Assembly: GCF_902502825.2 (NCBI RefSeq)
Contig: NZ_LR723670.1
Coordinates: forward strand, 434,001 to 498,000
Length of the DNA stretch: 64,000 bases
Direction of reading: 5' to 3'
From: Pseudorhizobium flavum
GTDB taxonomy: Bacteria; Pseudomonadota; Alphaproteobacteria; Rhizobiales; Rhizobiaceae
Position numbers and translations under genes: made by a program
Notes under the pieces: generated by a model
Told to the model about the DNA's origin: nothing
The model's database searches: none
Seen by the model: only the letters and a program-made list of their open reading frames with translations
In this document: one piece after another, positions 16,617 through 25,335 of the stretch
How the letters are laid out: each line of letters starts with the position of its first letter
Position numbering within the stretch: position 1 is the first letter of the stretch

Positions 16617-18223
16617 GCAACGTTGAGGAAATCGAACTACCGCCGGACCCGGAACGGGTCATCGTCGGCCTGCGCGACACTGGCTATGAATTCAATACGG
16701 CAGTGGCTGATATCGTTGACAATTCCATTGCCGCCAACGCCACCCACGTCCAGCTGTGGCTGGTTGCCGACCTGCGCGGCGACATCCGCCTGATGATCGC
16801 CGACAACGGCGACGGTATGAACCGCGATGGCCTGATCAATGCCATGCAATATGGCTCGAAAGCCCGCCCCAGCGCCGCCAGCCTCGGCAAATACGGTCTG
16901 GGCCTAAAAACTGCCTCGACAGCTTTCTGCAAGAAGCTGTCGGTGATTTCCCGCCCGGACGGAAATACGCCGGCGCTGATGGCAACCTGGGACCTGTACC
17001 ATGTCGCCAAGGTCAACAAATGGTCGCTACTGCTGAACGAGGAGTGCGATCCGGAAGCACTCGAAAATCTCGACCTTGTGGCTCCTGGCCATGCCGGCAC
17101 TGTCGTCCTGTGGGAGGACGTGGACCGGTTGCTGAAGGAATATCAGGACCCGGCCGGTGCCCCGGCGCGTAAGGCGCTGAAGTCCCGCGAGGACGCCCTT
17201 CGCGAGCATCTTTCCATGGTCTATCAGCGCTTCCTCGACCCCGACGACGAGCGGGCGCGAAACGTTATCATGGAACTCAATGGCAAGCCGGTTGTGGCTT
17301 GGGACCCCTTCCAGTCCAAATTGTCGGAACTGGTTGCAGATGAGCCCATCGAAACAGAGCTGTCAGACAACCGGAGTGCCGCGTTCAGGGTGCGGGCATT
17401 TATCCTGCCTCGCCGGGAAGAGTTTCCGGATGAAAAGGCAGCTGCTGCGGCGAAATTGTCAAACGACCGTCAGGGCATATACATCTATCGCGAAAATCGG
17501 CTTATTCACGATGCAGACTGGCTTGGACTTTACCAGAAAGAGCCACATCTGACTGGCCTGCGCATCGAGTTTTCGTTCGACCACAAGCTGGATGATGCCT
17601 TCCACCTCGATATCAAGAAGTCCCAGATCATTCTGAATGATGATCTGGCAAACTGGCTACAAGGGGAATTTCTTCCCGCTCCGCGACGAGAAGCCAATCG
17701 GCGTTATCGTGAGGGACAACAGAAGGTCATTTCGAAGAAGGGGGAGGGAGCTCACGACACCTCCAACACTAATATTCGTAACCGCGAGGCGGCGGCCGGC
17801 GGCCCCAAGGTTAATATCGCGGACCCTAATACCGGCGAAGCTGTCGTTGAGAACAGGCATGGGACAACCCGACTAAAGCTCACGATAACGTCTGCCAAAA
17901 GACCAGGCGAAGTTTTTGTGCAGCCGGTGGAGGGGATCAACAACGGCCTGCTTTTTCAGCCCGCTCTGATCGAGGGGCACAAGGGGGTTCAAGTAAATAC
18001 CAGCCACCCCTATTATCAGAAGGTCTACGTTCCGAACCTCAATCGAAGCGTGACCATGCAGGGTCTCGACTCGCTCATGTGGGCGTTGGCCGTCGCGGAA
18101 CTCTCGACCGTGCAAGACCACACAGCCTCGTTGTTCCGCGACATGCGCTTCGAAGTCTCGCGCGTTCTTGAGAAGCTCGTAGAAACGCTGCCAGAACCTG
18201 ACGTGGATAAGGATGTCGCCTGA
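16613..18223 (+). CDS. GHKL ATPase of the MORC/MutL/Hsp90 class
   Basis: A 536-residue protein with a complete N-terminal GHKL site: N-box IVDNSI with Asp36/Asn37, G1 box ADNGDGM (63-69), and glycine-rich LGKYGLGLKTAS (91-102) with Lys99. The remainder resembles the transducer domain and C-terminal extension of prokaryotic MORC/MutL-like ATPases, which comparative genomics has placed near restriction genes. ATP-driven dimer closure on DNA is the expected activity. It is coupled to the EcoRII-N gene by ATGA and overlaps the HNH gene by 11 bases, so the three products are probably made together. Confidence 0.83.
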   Translation: MSNVEEIELPPDPERVIVGLRDTGYEFNTAVADIVDNSIAANATHVQLWLVADLRGDIRLMIADNGDGMNRDGLINAMQYGSKARPSAASLGKYGLGLKTASTAFCKKLSVISRPDGNTPALMATWDLYHVAKVNKWSLLLNEECDPEALENLDLVAPGHAGTVVLWEDVDRLLKEYQDPAGAPARKALKSREDALREHLSMVYQRFLDPDDERARNVIMELNGKPVVAWDPFQSKLSELVADEPIETELSDNRSAAFRVRAFILPRREEFPDEKAAAAAKLSNDRQGIYIYRENRLIHDADWLGLYQKEPHLTGLRIEFSFDHKLDDAFHLDIKKSQIILNDDLANWLQGEFLPAPRREANRRYREGQQKVISKKGEGAHDTSNTNIRNREAAAGGPKVNIADPNTGEAVVENRHGTTRLKLTITSAKRPGEVFVQPVEGINNGLLFQPALIEGHKGVQVNTSHPYYQKVYVPNLNRSVTMQGLDSLMWALAVAELSTVQDHTASLFRDMRFEVSRVLEKLVETLPEPDVDKDVA

Positions 18224-19073
18224 TCCGCGCTCGCTTGCGGAGCGGGTCTCCGGTGAGACAGGGCTGGAATTTTCCGGCCGTGAGGGACGGGACCACGACG
18301 GTACGCGCTGGCTGGAGCTCCAGCCAGCCGGCTATCCTCCTGGCCAGACATTTACGCTGCGGACCCTGATAGGATGGCGGCGGCTGGATGTCCATTTCCG
18401 GCCCGGCAATTTCGCAGGCGATCTCATGGCCGCCATGGGCTCGGCAGACGAGACCGGCCGTCGGACTTTCCGGACGGTGCTGGATGTTTGCCGCGATGCT
18501 GAAGCGGAAATCACTCTAACCATCAATGGCACGGCATATTCACCGGATGATTCAGCGATCTGGGAAACGCAATGGCGCAGCTTCAGTCTCGATGTGCGCC
18601 GGGGAATGCTGGCGATCAACGACGGAAACGCTGAAGAGGACATGCGTCAGGTCGAACTCTGGACGTCCAGGGTCGCGGCGGCCGTTCTGGCCCTGCTACC
18701 AGTAGAGGCTGATGACAACGATTCTGAGGAGTCCGCTGACGTTATAGGCTTCCCGGAGGGAGCAAGGACCCGCATTGAGGTCAACCGCTATGAAAGGGAT
18801 CGACGCAACCGTGCCGCCGCCCTCGCGATTCATGGCTATTCCTGCAAGGCCTGCAAGCTGGATATGGGAGAGCGCTACGGTTCAGCTGCTGCCGGTCTGA
18901 TAGAGGTTCACCACGTCACGCCGGTTTCGCAGCTCGGGAAAGACTATATCATCGACCCGAGAACGGACCTGACGCCGCTTTGTCCGAATTGCCATTCGGT
19001 CGCCCATCGCCGGAGCCCGCCTTGGTCAGTCGATGATCTCCGCGAAATGCTCGCCTCGACGCACGAGAACTGA
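18213..19073 (+). CDS. HNH endonuclease, effector of the SNF2/GHKL operon
   Basis: A 286-residue protein with a C-terminal zinc-bound HNH nuclease: C211-x2-C214, the catalytic HH pair at 233-234 (EVHHVTP), and C257-x2-C260-H261. The first 185 residues are a domain I do not recognise and may mediate contact with the ATPases. It overlaps the GHKL gene and ends the operon. I infer that it cuts DNA once the reader domain, motor and clamp have engaged unmethylated sites. The convergent dcm-vsr pair lies opposite. Confidence 0.83.
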   Translation: MSPDPRSLAERVSGETGLEFSGREGRDHDGTRWLELQPAGYPPGQTFTLRTLIGWRRLDVHFRPGNFAGDLMAAMGSADETGRRTFRTVLDVCRDAEAEITLTINGTAYSPDDSAIWETQWRSFSLDVRRGMLAINDGNAEEDMRQVELWTSRVAAAVLALLPVEADDNDSEESADVIGFPEGARTRIEVNRYERDRRNRAAALAIHGYSCKACKLDMGERYGSAAAGLIEVHHVTPVSQLGKDYIIDPRTDLTPLCPNCHSVAHRRSPPWSVDDLREMLASTHEN

Positions 19074-19106
19074 CAGTTACTCTGCCCGCTGGCGCTCCTT
19101 CACCAG

Positions 19107-19556
19107 CTACATAAAGTGCCGAGCGTCATGAGCCATCCGCGCTGGTTTTTGCGATAGGTCGCGTGAAGCGATTGCGGAAGAACCAGCTGAAGCTGCTTCG
19201 CCTTCATTTCGTCGGTTTGGTTTTCCGAGATACCGCCTTGCGACAAACAGCACGTCGCCTTCTGCTGCCGCCTCGCACACCGCGTTCGTCAGGAAATATA
19301 GCCTGTTTTCCTTTCTTGGCAGTTGCCGGGACTGGTACTAGGATCAGAAATCCTTCTTCAGAAAGCGCCTCCCGCTCACCATCAATCCAGATGAATTCTG
19401 CCCGGTACTCCAACCGGTCGGCGTGCTGAGCAAGCTCCTGAGCTGCTTTCAGCTGTTGAATTCGTGCTGGTTCGAACGACGGACGTTGGCCTCGACTGCA
19501 CTCAGCCGCTTGACCGTCACACCGTCGAAATAACCTGAGAGCAACCCCCGTCGCAT
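19107..19556 (-). pseudogene. Decayed EcoRII C-terminal-type restriction endonuclease
   Basis: Starting 3 bases after the vsr stop, ATG 19556 opens GYFDGVTVKRLSAVEAN and SNQHEFN, hallmarks of short dcm/vsr-linked EcoRII-C nucleases (usually SAVEAD and NQHEFNG). A TGA at 19449-19451 stops it after 35 codons. The family's later blocks persist in two other frames: AEFIWIDGEREALSEEGFL, then LTNAVCEAAAEGDVLFVARR, ending at a stop near 19107. At least one nonsense change and two frame changes are needed, and the region of catalytic residues is scrambled. The classical nuclease of this methylase is therefore dead. Confidence 0.7.
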
Positions 19557-19559
19557 GAC

Positions 19560-20015
19560 CTACGCGCTCCCCCTGATCTCGAAAAACTGAGTATGGGACT
19601 GAAGCCACCCCGCGCATTCGGCAAGCACGTTCTCGATCGGCAACCGGGCCTTACCTTTCAATGCACATTCCCAGACGATTCCCTGCCGCCACCCTGCCGC
19701 ATGCAAAGCGGCCGAGGCAAGAGCGTCAACCTCGCGGTTTCTGTCAATCTTGGCCCGCCAGAAGTCCGGTCTGCTGGAGGGCCATTTGAACAGATGGCAG
19801 TCGTGCCCGTGCCAGAAGCATCCGTGAGCAAAGAGGACAGCCCTGTATTTCGGGAAGACGATATCAGGCTTTCCTGGCAGGATGCGATCATGCAGCCGGA
19901 ACCGGAACCCGGCCGCGTGTAAACCCCGTCTCAGCGTCAGCTCTGGCTTCGTGTTTTTGCCCCGGATGCCAGCCATCATCCGGCTGCGGACTTCCGGGGT
20001 AACAATGTCAGCCAT
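19560..20015 (-). CDS. vsr: Very-short-patch repair endonuclease
   Basis: A 151-residue Vsr protein that nicks 5' of the T in TG mismatches caused by deamination of Dcm-methylated cytosine. The catalytic residues fall at the same numbers as in E. coli Vsr: Asp51 in GKPDIVF, His64 and His69 in AHGCFWHGHDC. The conserved SRMMAGIRGKNTKPE is also present. ATG 20015 overlaps the 3' end of the methylase gene by 8 bases, as dcm and vsr overlap in E. coli. Vsr presence implies that the methylase makes 5-methylcytosine in vivo. Confidence 0.93.
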   Translation of the reverse strand: MADIVTPEVRSRMMAGIRGKNTKPELTLRRGLHAAGFRFRLHDRILPGKPDIVFPKYRAVLFAHGCFWHGHDCHLFKWPSSRPDFWRAKIDRNREVDALASAALHAAGWRQGIVWECALKGKARLPIENVLAECAGWLQSHTQFFEIRGSA

Positions 20016-21276
20016 GGAGGGCTGCCAATGGGGAAACCGGACATGTCACCGCAAAAGCCGGACCAGACGCTACTGGATACTCCCGGCTTTCCGAAAGTGC
20101 TGCCGCGATATGCGGCTTCATTGCCTCGGCAACGAACTCAACCACCGGAACCACGACGGCATTGCCGAACTGGCGATAGGCTTGGGTATCGGAGACCTCG
20201 ATCCGGAAACGCCTGTCACCCCGGTCGAAGCCCATCAACCGGGCACACTCAAGCGGCGTCAGCCGGCGCGGCCGCTTGCCCGGCTGGTCGATCAGGACCT
20301 CGGACCCGTCCTTGTAGTAGCGGGCAGACAGGGTGCGGGCCACATCATCCGGGCCGAAAAGGCTGTATCCGAACCCGTTGCCCTTCGCCTGATGCTTTTC
20401 CTTATAGGCTTGCAGATATTCCCAAAGGCGGGGTGTCAGGGTGTACTTCGGATCAACCTCGTCATGCGGCTGGAGAATGGTCCCGAGTTTCGGGCCACTC
20501 TTTGCAGGCGGTAGTTTTATGCCCCCGAAGTCGAACTTCGACGGCTCGCGAAAGCCTACGATAAACACGCGTTCGCGCTTCTGCGGCACCCACGGCTCCG
20601 AGCTGATGACGCGGTGCTGGACATGATAGCCAAGCTCGTTTTGCAGAACGTTCATGATGGTCGCGAATGTGCGGCCCTGATCGTGGCTTTCGAGGTTCTT
20701 GACGTTCTCCAGAACGAACGCCGCCGGCCGATGATGAGCGATGATCTGGGCCGTATCGAAGAACAGCGTTCCCTGCGTGTCGCACAGGAAGCCGTGTGGT
20801 CGCCCCAGCGCATTTTTCTTGGAGACACCCGCCAATGAAAATGGCTGGCATGGAAAGCCAGCAAGCAGAACGTCGAATTCCGGGATTAGCTCAGGGTTCT
20901 TGGAAAATTCCCGTACGTCCCCATTGATGCGGTGGTTGTCGGGGAAATTCAACGAATACGTCTGTTGGCTGTGGCGGTCCCATTCCGAAGTGAAGACGCA
21001 GCGGCCGCCAATGCTCTCGAACCCTAGCCTTAGCCCACCTATCCCGGCAAAAAGATCGATAAACCGGAAATCCGCTTTGCCTGCGTCACATTCTTTTAGC
21101 CGACGGTCAGCGGCATCTCTCAGTGTTTTTAGCGCAAGTCGCGGTACCCGAGACGTGCCGTCCTCATACCGGTAGGCGGTGCGAGGGGAGACTTCGAGAA
21201 GAGCCTCGACTTCTTCTAGTGTAAGGCCGGCCTGCTCTCGTATGCGGCTAAATTCAGTCCGCTTTCGCGTATGCAT
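20008..21276 (-). CDS. dcm: DNA (cytosine-5-)-methyltransferase, Dcm/M.EcoRII type
   Basis: A 422-residue C5 methylase with an N-terminal helix-turn-helix (about 1-60) and motifs FIDLFAGIGG, catalytic Cys143 in GFPCQPFS, and ENVKNL. It shares long segments with E. coli Dcm: GVSKKNALGR, CDTQGTLFFD, KHQAKGNGFGY and TLSARYYKDG. The last lies in the target-recognition region, so CCWGG specificity is likely. N-terminal helix-turn-helix domains in this group can repress their own gene. It forms an operon with vsr and a dead EcoRII-C gene, and probably protects the host from the convergent SNF2/EcoRII-N operon. Confidence 0.92.
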   Translation of the reverse strand: MHTRKRTEFSRIREQAGLTLEEVEALLEVSPRTAYRYEDGTSRVPRLALKTLRDAADRRLKECDAGKADFRFIDLFAGIGGLRLGFESIGGRCVFTSEWDRHSQQTYSLNFPDNHRINGDVREFSKNPELIPEFDVLLAGFPCQPFSLAGVSKKNALGRPHGFLCDTQGTLFFDTAQIIAHHRPAAFVLENVKNLESHDQGRTFATIMNVLQNELGYHVQHRVISSEPWVPQKRERVFIVGFREPSKFDFGGIKLPPAKSGPKLGTILQPHDEVDPKYTLTPRLWEYLQAYKEKHQAKGNGFGYSLFGPDDVARTLSARYYKDGSEVLIDQPGKRPRRLTPLECARLMGFDRGDRRFRIEVSDTQAYRQFGNAVVVPVVEFVAEAMKPHIAAALSESREYPVASGPAFAVTCPVSPLAALHG

Positions 21277-21545
21277 ATCTCACTCGAATCATTCACTGGG
21301 TCAATTTTTGTCAGGATGACATTATTCTTCCTACCAGACAATGAATGTTCAATTTTTGTTCTAAGGTTATTGCGGCTTTACACAACATCTTGAGTTTTGC
21401 CGTGGCGATCGTGTCACCGCACGAGACGATGGAACTCGTCATCATGACGCAGGAATGGTGATAGTCGGTCACTATCATCGTACTTCCCCTTCCTTTCTGT
21501 TCCGCCGGCAGGCAGCATTTGTTTATTCCTCAGGAACACACGCCG
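21277..21545. promoter_or_regulatory. Divergent region between dcm and relaxase gene, with repeats
   Basis: The 269 bases are AT-richer than their surroundings. They hold an 11-bp direct repeat TCAATTTTTGT (21301-21311 and 21349-21359) near the dcm start, possibly an operator for the helix-turn-helix of the methylase. They also hold the inverted repeat TGATAGT-CGGTC-ACTATCA (21459-21477) close to the relaxase gene. Confidence 0.5.
21459..21477. repeat. 7-bp inverted repeat upstream of relaxase; candidate oriT or operator
   Basis: TGATAGT and ACTATCA are perfect arms around a 5-base loop, 69 bases before the relaxase start. MobV relaxases often nick beside short inverted repeats just upstream of their own gene, which makes this a candidate transfer origin. 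An operator is equally possible. Confidence 0.35.
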
Positions 21546-22697
21546 ATGGCGTACCAGTTTGCTCACCTAGAATCCTACAGCAGACGCCGCGACTCCCGCG
21601 GTCGCAGCACTGACTACATCTTCGACGAGGCATCCCGTAAGCCAATAGCCTCTGTTCACGTCCACAACCCCGAGCCGCCGACCACCATCTGGGGCGTGGA
21701 CGTCGAGGAGGTCCGGACGATGCATGATGCAGCTGCCGCCGTAGCAATGACTGCCGGCGCGCGGGGCAGGCTGCGGAAGATAGCGGTCAGCCAGAAGACA
21801 TTGCATACCGTCGTCGCAAGCCACCCCCATACCGTCGCTGAAGTGTGTGGCGATCCCGCCAAGCTTGCCGAGGTGAACCATTGGGAGCGCCTGACGATCG
21901 ACTGGCTACAGCGACAATATGGGCCGGCGCTGAAATCCGTCATCCGCCACACCGACGAAAAACAGTGGCACATACACGCCTTTATCGTACCGACTGCGGA
22001 CCCTGAACTGAAGGCCACCGTCTACCATCCTGGGATCGTCGCAAAGCGGGCCGTGATGGCTGCGGGTCGGAGACCGGGCGAGGACGGCAAGGCGCTGAAC
22101 AAGCGCTCGAATGCCGCTTACAAGGCGGCAATGCGGGAATGGCAGGACTCTTATCATGAGGCGGTCGCAATGCCGTGTGGCCTGACGCGTCTCGGCCCCG
22201 CACGCCGACGGCTAACCCGCGACGAATGGAAATCGGAACAGGTACAGGCGGCCGCGCTCAGGCGGGCCGTAGAGCGCGCCGCTTCTGTCGAGAAGATGGG
22301 CCGTGAATATGTCAAGCGAACCAAAACAGAAGCCGCAGCTGTCAGGGAAGATGCCGCGAAGGTGCGGGTTACAGCCGATCGACTAAAAGGGATCGGCGGG
22401 GCCGTGCGGTCGGTCGTGGACGGCATACAGGCATCGCGCATCCGCTCCGAAATCCGCAAAGAGTTCGCGCGGGACCTGGCGAAGGCAGAGGCGACTGCTG
22501 ACCAGGCGCGTCGGGCTGCGGAAAGGGAGCGGGCCCTGCGGCGGAACCTGGAGGGTCATGCATCAGCTCTGCGCTACACGGTGCGACAGCAGTCGCAGAG
22601 CCTGTCGGTTGCGCGCCACGAGGTGCGCCGTCTCTCTTCCGCACTGGCGGCGGCGCTGGACGAACGTCAACCGACACCAGGAGCGCCTGCACCATGA
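21546..22697 (+). CDS. MobV/Pre-like relaxase (mobilization protein)
   Basis: A protein of about 383 residues. The N-terminal half has RHTDEKQWHIHAFIVP, the histidine-rich metal site of MobV/Pre relaxases (H-x-D-E-x3-H-x-H). The second half (about 230-380) is highly charged and predicted coiled coil, rich in Arg, Ala and Glu. It should nick an origin of transfer on the element and pilot the strand into a recipient using another element's secretion system. ATG 21546 is preferred over a TTG at 21519. The following gene overlaps its stop (ATGA). Confidence 0.72.
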   Translation: MAYQFAHLESYSRRRDSRGRSTDYIFDEASRKPIASVHVHNPEPPTTIWGVDVEEVRTMHDAAAAVAMTAGARGRLRKIAVSQKTLHTVVASHPHTVAEVCGDPAKLAEVNHWERLTIDWLQRQYGPALKSVIRHTDEKQWHIHAFIVPTADPELKATVYHPGIVAKRAVMAAGRRPGEDGKALNKRSNAAYKAAMREWQDSYHEAVAMPCGLTRLGPARRRLTRDEWKSEQVQAAALRRAVERAASVEKMGREYVKRTKTEAAAVREDAAKVRVTADRLKGIGGAVRSVVDGIQASRIRSEIRKEFARDLAKAEATADQARRAAERERALRRNLEGHASALRYTVRQQSQSLSVARHEVRRLSSALAAALDERQPTPGAPAP

Positions 22698-23380
22698 CCA
22701 TCAGCCGAGATATTTTCTGGTACAATGCTGCTGCCGTGGTGCGCGACATGGGAATGCCTCACCTCAATCCCCCACATGGCGCTGCGGTGGATGCAGTGCG
22801 TTGGTGCCTCTTGGTGCAGGGTCGGCCAACCCATCTCCGGCAGGAATTTTTGGAAAAGGAAAGCCCGCAGCTCCTCGCCTATCTTGAGAAGCTCGCGCAT
22901 CGTGGAGATGCCGCAGGTTGGCGGACGCTCCGAGACCGTATCCAGTTCCGTGCCGAGATTCTCTCGGACACCGGCATACAACCATGCAGCCGCCCCTGGC
23001 TGGCCGCGATTTGGCATACGCTGCCCGAACTCGCCGCTCTGGGGCAGGTTATTCTCGACCACAGGGGTGATGATCAGCGACTTTCTCCTGATCCTAGAAT
23101 GCCTACTTCCGCAGCAGACGCCGTAACGGCCGGTGAAGGCGATGGAGCTGCTGGAAAGACGGGGTCATCAGCCGCGGCGAAGCCCGGGCTCTCCCCACGG
23201 CTGGTTCTGCCGTTCGTGGTCGTCGTACCGACACCGGCGGAAGAGAAGGCGCTCGACTTGAGCAATGATAGGAAAAAGGAGGTCAGGGACGATACCGCTC
23301 CCGACGGTCCCGAAGGTTTTGATGGTCCCGACGGACCAGGAAGGGCAAATGGCCCTGCAGGCCCCGGTGGTCGCCGATAA
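22694..23380 (+). CDS. Hypothetical protein with Gly/Pro/Asp-rich tail
   Basis: A 228-residue protein I do not recognise. Residues 1-130 look globular and partly helical. A short hydrophobic stretch (LVLPFVVVVPTP, about 168-180) follows, and the last 35 residues consist of GP/DGP repeats resembling a collagen-like or linker segment. It overlaps the relaxase gene by 4 bases and the DotA/TraY-like gene starts within its stop codon, so it belongs to a mobilization operon and may adapt the relaxase to the membrane. Confidence 0.6.
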   Translation: MTISRDIFWYNAAAVVRDMGMPHLNPPHGAAVDAVRWCLLVQGRPTHLRQEFLEKESPQLLAYLEKLAHRGDAAGWRTLRDRIQFRAEILSDTGIQPCSRPWLAAIWHTLPELAALGQVILDHRGDDQRLSPDPRMPTSAADAVTAGEGDGAAGKTGSSAAAKPGLSPRLVLPFVVVVPTPAEEKALDLSNDRKKEVRDDTAPDGPEGFDGPDGPGRANGPAGPGGRR

Positions 23381-25335
23381 TGGACCTTCTGGCGGAACCC
23401 TCTGCGTCGAATCTCGCCTGGACACTCGTCACCGCCGTGCTTCCTACGGACGCCACATCGCCCTGGGGGCAGACGCTGAAAGTCTTCACCTCCACCCTTT
23501 TTCTGCTGTGCGCTTTTCTGGTGGGTTACAGTGCGGTCTCCGGGGTCGTTCAGACCGCGTATACCGGCAGGGTTCTGGGGCGGCAGTGGCACCAGATTTG
23601 GACGCCTCTCAGGATCATCGCGGGTCTTGGTCTTCTCGTTCCCTTGCCGACGACCGGATTCTCTGCTGCTCACTACGTGTTGCGTGACGTGGTCGCGCGC
23701 GGGGGCATCAATCTGGCCGATGCTTCCTGGTCGGCCTTTGTCGAGACGGTGGCCTCGGGCGAGACGACCATCCGGCCCACTTCTTCTTCCGGATCGACGC
23801 TGGCACTAACGGTGCTGCGGCACGAGATATGCGCGGCGGTTTATAATCGCGCGGGGTCGTTCTGGGGCTGGGAAACCCCGCTCCCTGAGCCGAAGGGACA
23901 GATCGCAAGCCTTGGCACTCCCGGGTACAGCAGCAAGGTCGTCTGGAGTTACGGGCCTACCTGCGGAGCTTTCTCCTATACCCTTCCAAACAATCGAGCT
24001 GCATTCGCGAATGCTCGGATCAACGCAGTAGCGGACCTCGTCTCCGCATACAGGGCGGAAGCCCAGCGTTACGCGGGGCTGGCTGCCGAGACGTCCGGTC
24101 TTTCCTCCGCTGATGGCGTGAAACACGCACTTGCGGCCAAGACGCTCTCCGCAACAATTGCGCAAGACATCCGCGCCCGCGGAGCCGCCTTTGACGAGAC
24201 GATCGCGGCTGCCGCGAAGTCCGAGGCGGCCGTGATTGAGAAAGAATCGCGATCCAGGCTTGTCGAGAACGCAAAGCTGGAAGGTTTCCTGTCGGCCGGC
24301 AGCTACTTCAGGACATTGAGTCAGATCAGCGAACTCACCTTAAACCTCGCGAACGAGGTCCCGGAAGAGGTCGCGCCCCGGACAGATGGTGACTTCGGCC
24401 TGGCGCTCGGGAGGGCGTTCGTAGTCCTGCGCCTTCAGGTCTCGGCAGAGGCGGAGCGGGCGTCGCTCTCCGCGAACGATTTCGCCGCTGCACAGGATGA
24501 AACGGCAGGTTACATGACGAAGTTGTTAGCACCGGTCGCGCGGGGTCTTGCGGAATGGGCTTCCACACCGACGGCGGATGCAGGTGATGCGATGGGGAAC
24601 ATGATCGCCTCCGGCCACGCCCTCATTTCCATATCTTGGGCCGCAATTGGTGCGGGGGCCACCATTATGGTTGCCTCGGGGAACGCTTTCACCGATGCGC
24701 TCGGCGCTGGAGGCGCTGCAGCGTGGGTTCTGGACTGGAGCCGGTGGGTCATCGGCGGGCTGATGGCCATCGGGGCGATCCGGGCATATCTTATACCTAT
24801 TCTGCCGTTTTTCTTCATCCTTGCCTCTGGTATCGCCCTTGTTGCAGCCCTGCTCGAAGCAATGATCGCATTACCGCTCTGGTGCCTCCGGTGGATTAGA
24901 ATGGAGGGCGGGGAGGACTTCGTGAGCGACGGCGTCCGCCTCGGGATTATGATGACGGTCAACATCTTCATGCGGCCGTCGCTGGCGATCCTGGCGTTCT
25001 GCGGTAGTTACCCGGTCTTCGATGTTGTTCTCAGGACCATGGACAGGATGTGGGCCACGGGTTTCCTTGCCCAGACCGGCGGTGTGATCGTCGGCCTGGT
25101 GGGCTTCCTTGTCATGTCGATAATACAACTTTACCTGACATGGTATGTGAGCCTGAAGCTGTTTGGCCAGTCCTGGGCGCTCCCGGACCGGATACTGGCG
25201 TGGCTTGGTCTACCCGGGACTGCTGGTGAATCCGGCATGGCATCCGGAGCCGTCGGCGGAATGCTCGCACTTGCCGGCCGCGGCGGATTGCCCAACACTG
25301 GTATTGGCAAGTTGACCAAGGGAAAAGCGAGATGA
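23380..25335 (+). CDS. DotA/TraY-family membrane protein
   Basis: A 651-residue membrane protein. An early hydrophobic segment is followed by GRVLGRQWHQIWTPLRIIAG and LLVPLP, the signature block of DotA (Legionella) and TraY (IncI plasmids). A long soluble region (about 120-390) precedes a cluster of hydrophobic helices at about 400-610. In those systems it is an inner-membrane part of the type IVB transfer machine. Here no other Dot/Icm or Tra gene is visible, so it may dock the element's relaxase on a helper apparatus. It is translationally coupled to its neighbours (TAATG, ATGA). Confidence 0.75.
   Translation: MDLLAEPSASNLAWTLVTAVLPTDATSPWGQTLKVFTSTLFLLCAFLVGYSAVSGVVQTAYTGRVLGRQWHQIWTPLRIIAGLGLLVPLPTTGFSAAHYVLRDVVARGGINLADASWSAFVETVASGETTIRPTSSSGSTLALTVLRHEICAAVYNRAGSFWGWETPLPEPKGQIASLGTPGYSSKVVWSYGPTCGAFSYTLPNNRAAFANARINAVADLVSAYRAEAQRYAGLAAETSGLSSADGVKHALAAKTLSATIAQDIRARGAAFDETIAAAAKSEAAVIEKESRSRLVENAKLEGFLSAGSYFRTLSQISELTLNLANEVPEEVAPRTDGDFGLALGRAFVVLRLQVSAEAERASLSANDFAAAQDETAGYMTKLLAPVARGLAEWASTPTADAGDAMGNMIASGHALISISWAAIGAGATIMVASGNAFTDALGAGGAAAWVLDWSRWVIGGLMAIGAIRAYLIPILPFFFILASGIALVAALLEAMIALPLWCLRWIRMEGGEDFVSDGVRLGIMMTVNIFMRPSLAILAFCGSYPVFDVVLRTMDRMWATGFLAQTGGVIVGLVGFLVMSIIQLYLTWYVSLKLFGQSWALPDRILAWLGLPGTAGESGMASGAVGGMLALAGRGGLPNTGIGKLTKGKAR

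Noticed and set aside
14290..19073. DISARM or BREX assignment for the SNF2 operon
   Set aside because: An SNF2 protein is shared with some DISARM loci, but no DrmA helicase, DUF1998 protein, phospholipase-D protein, BrxL/PglZ or matching methylase is present. The gene set points elsewhere.
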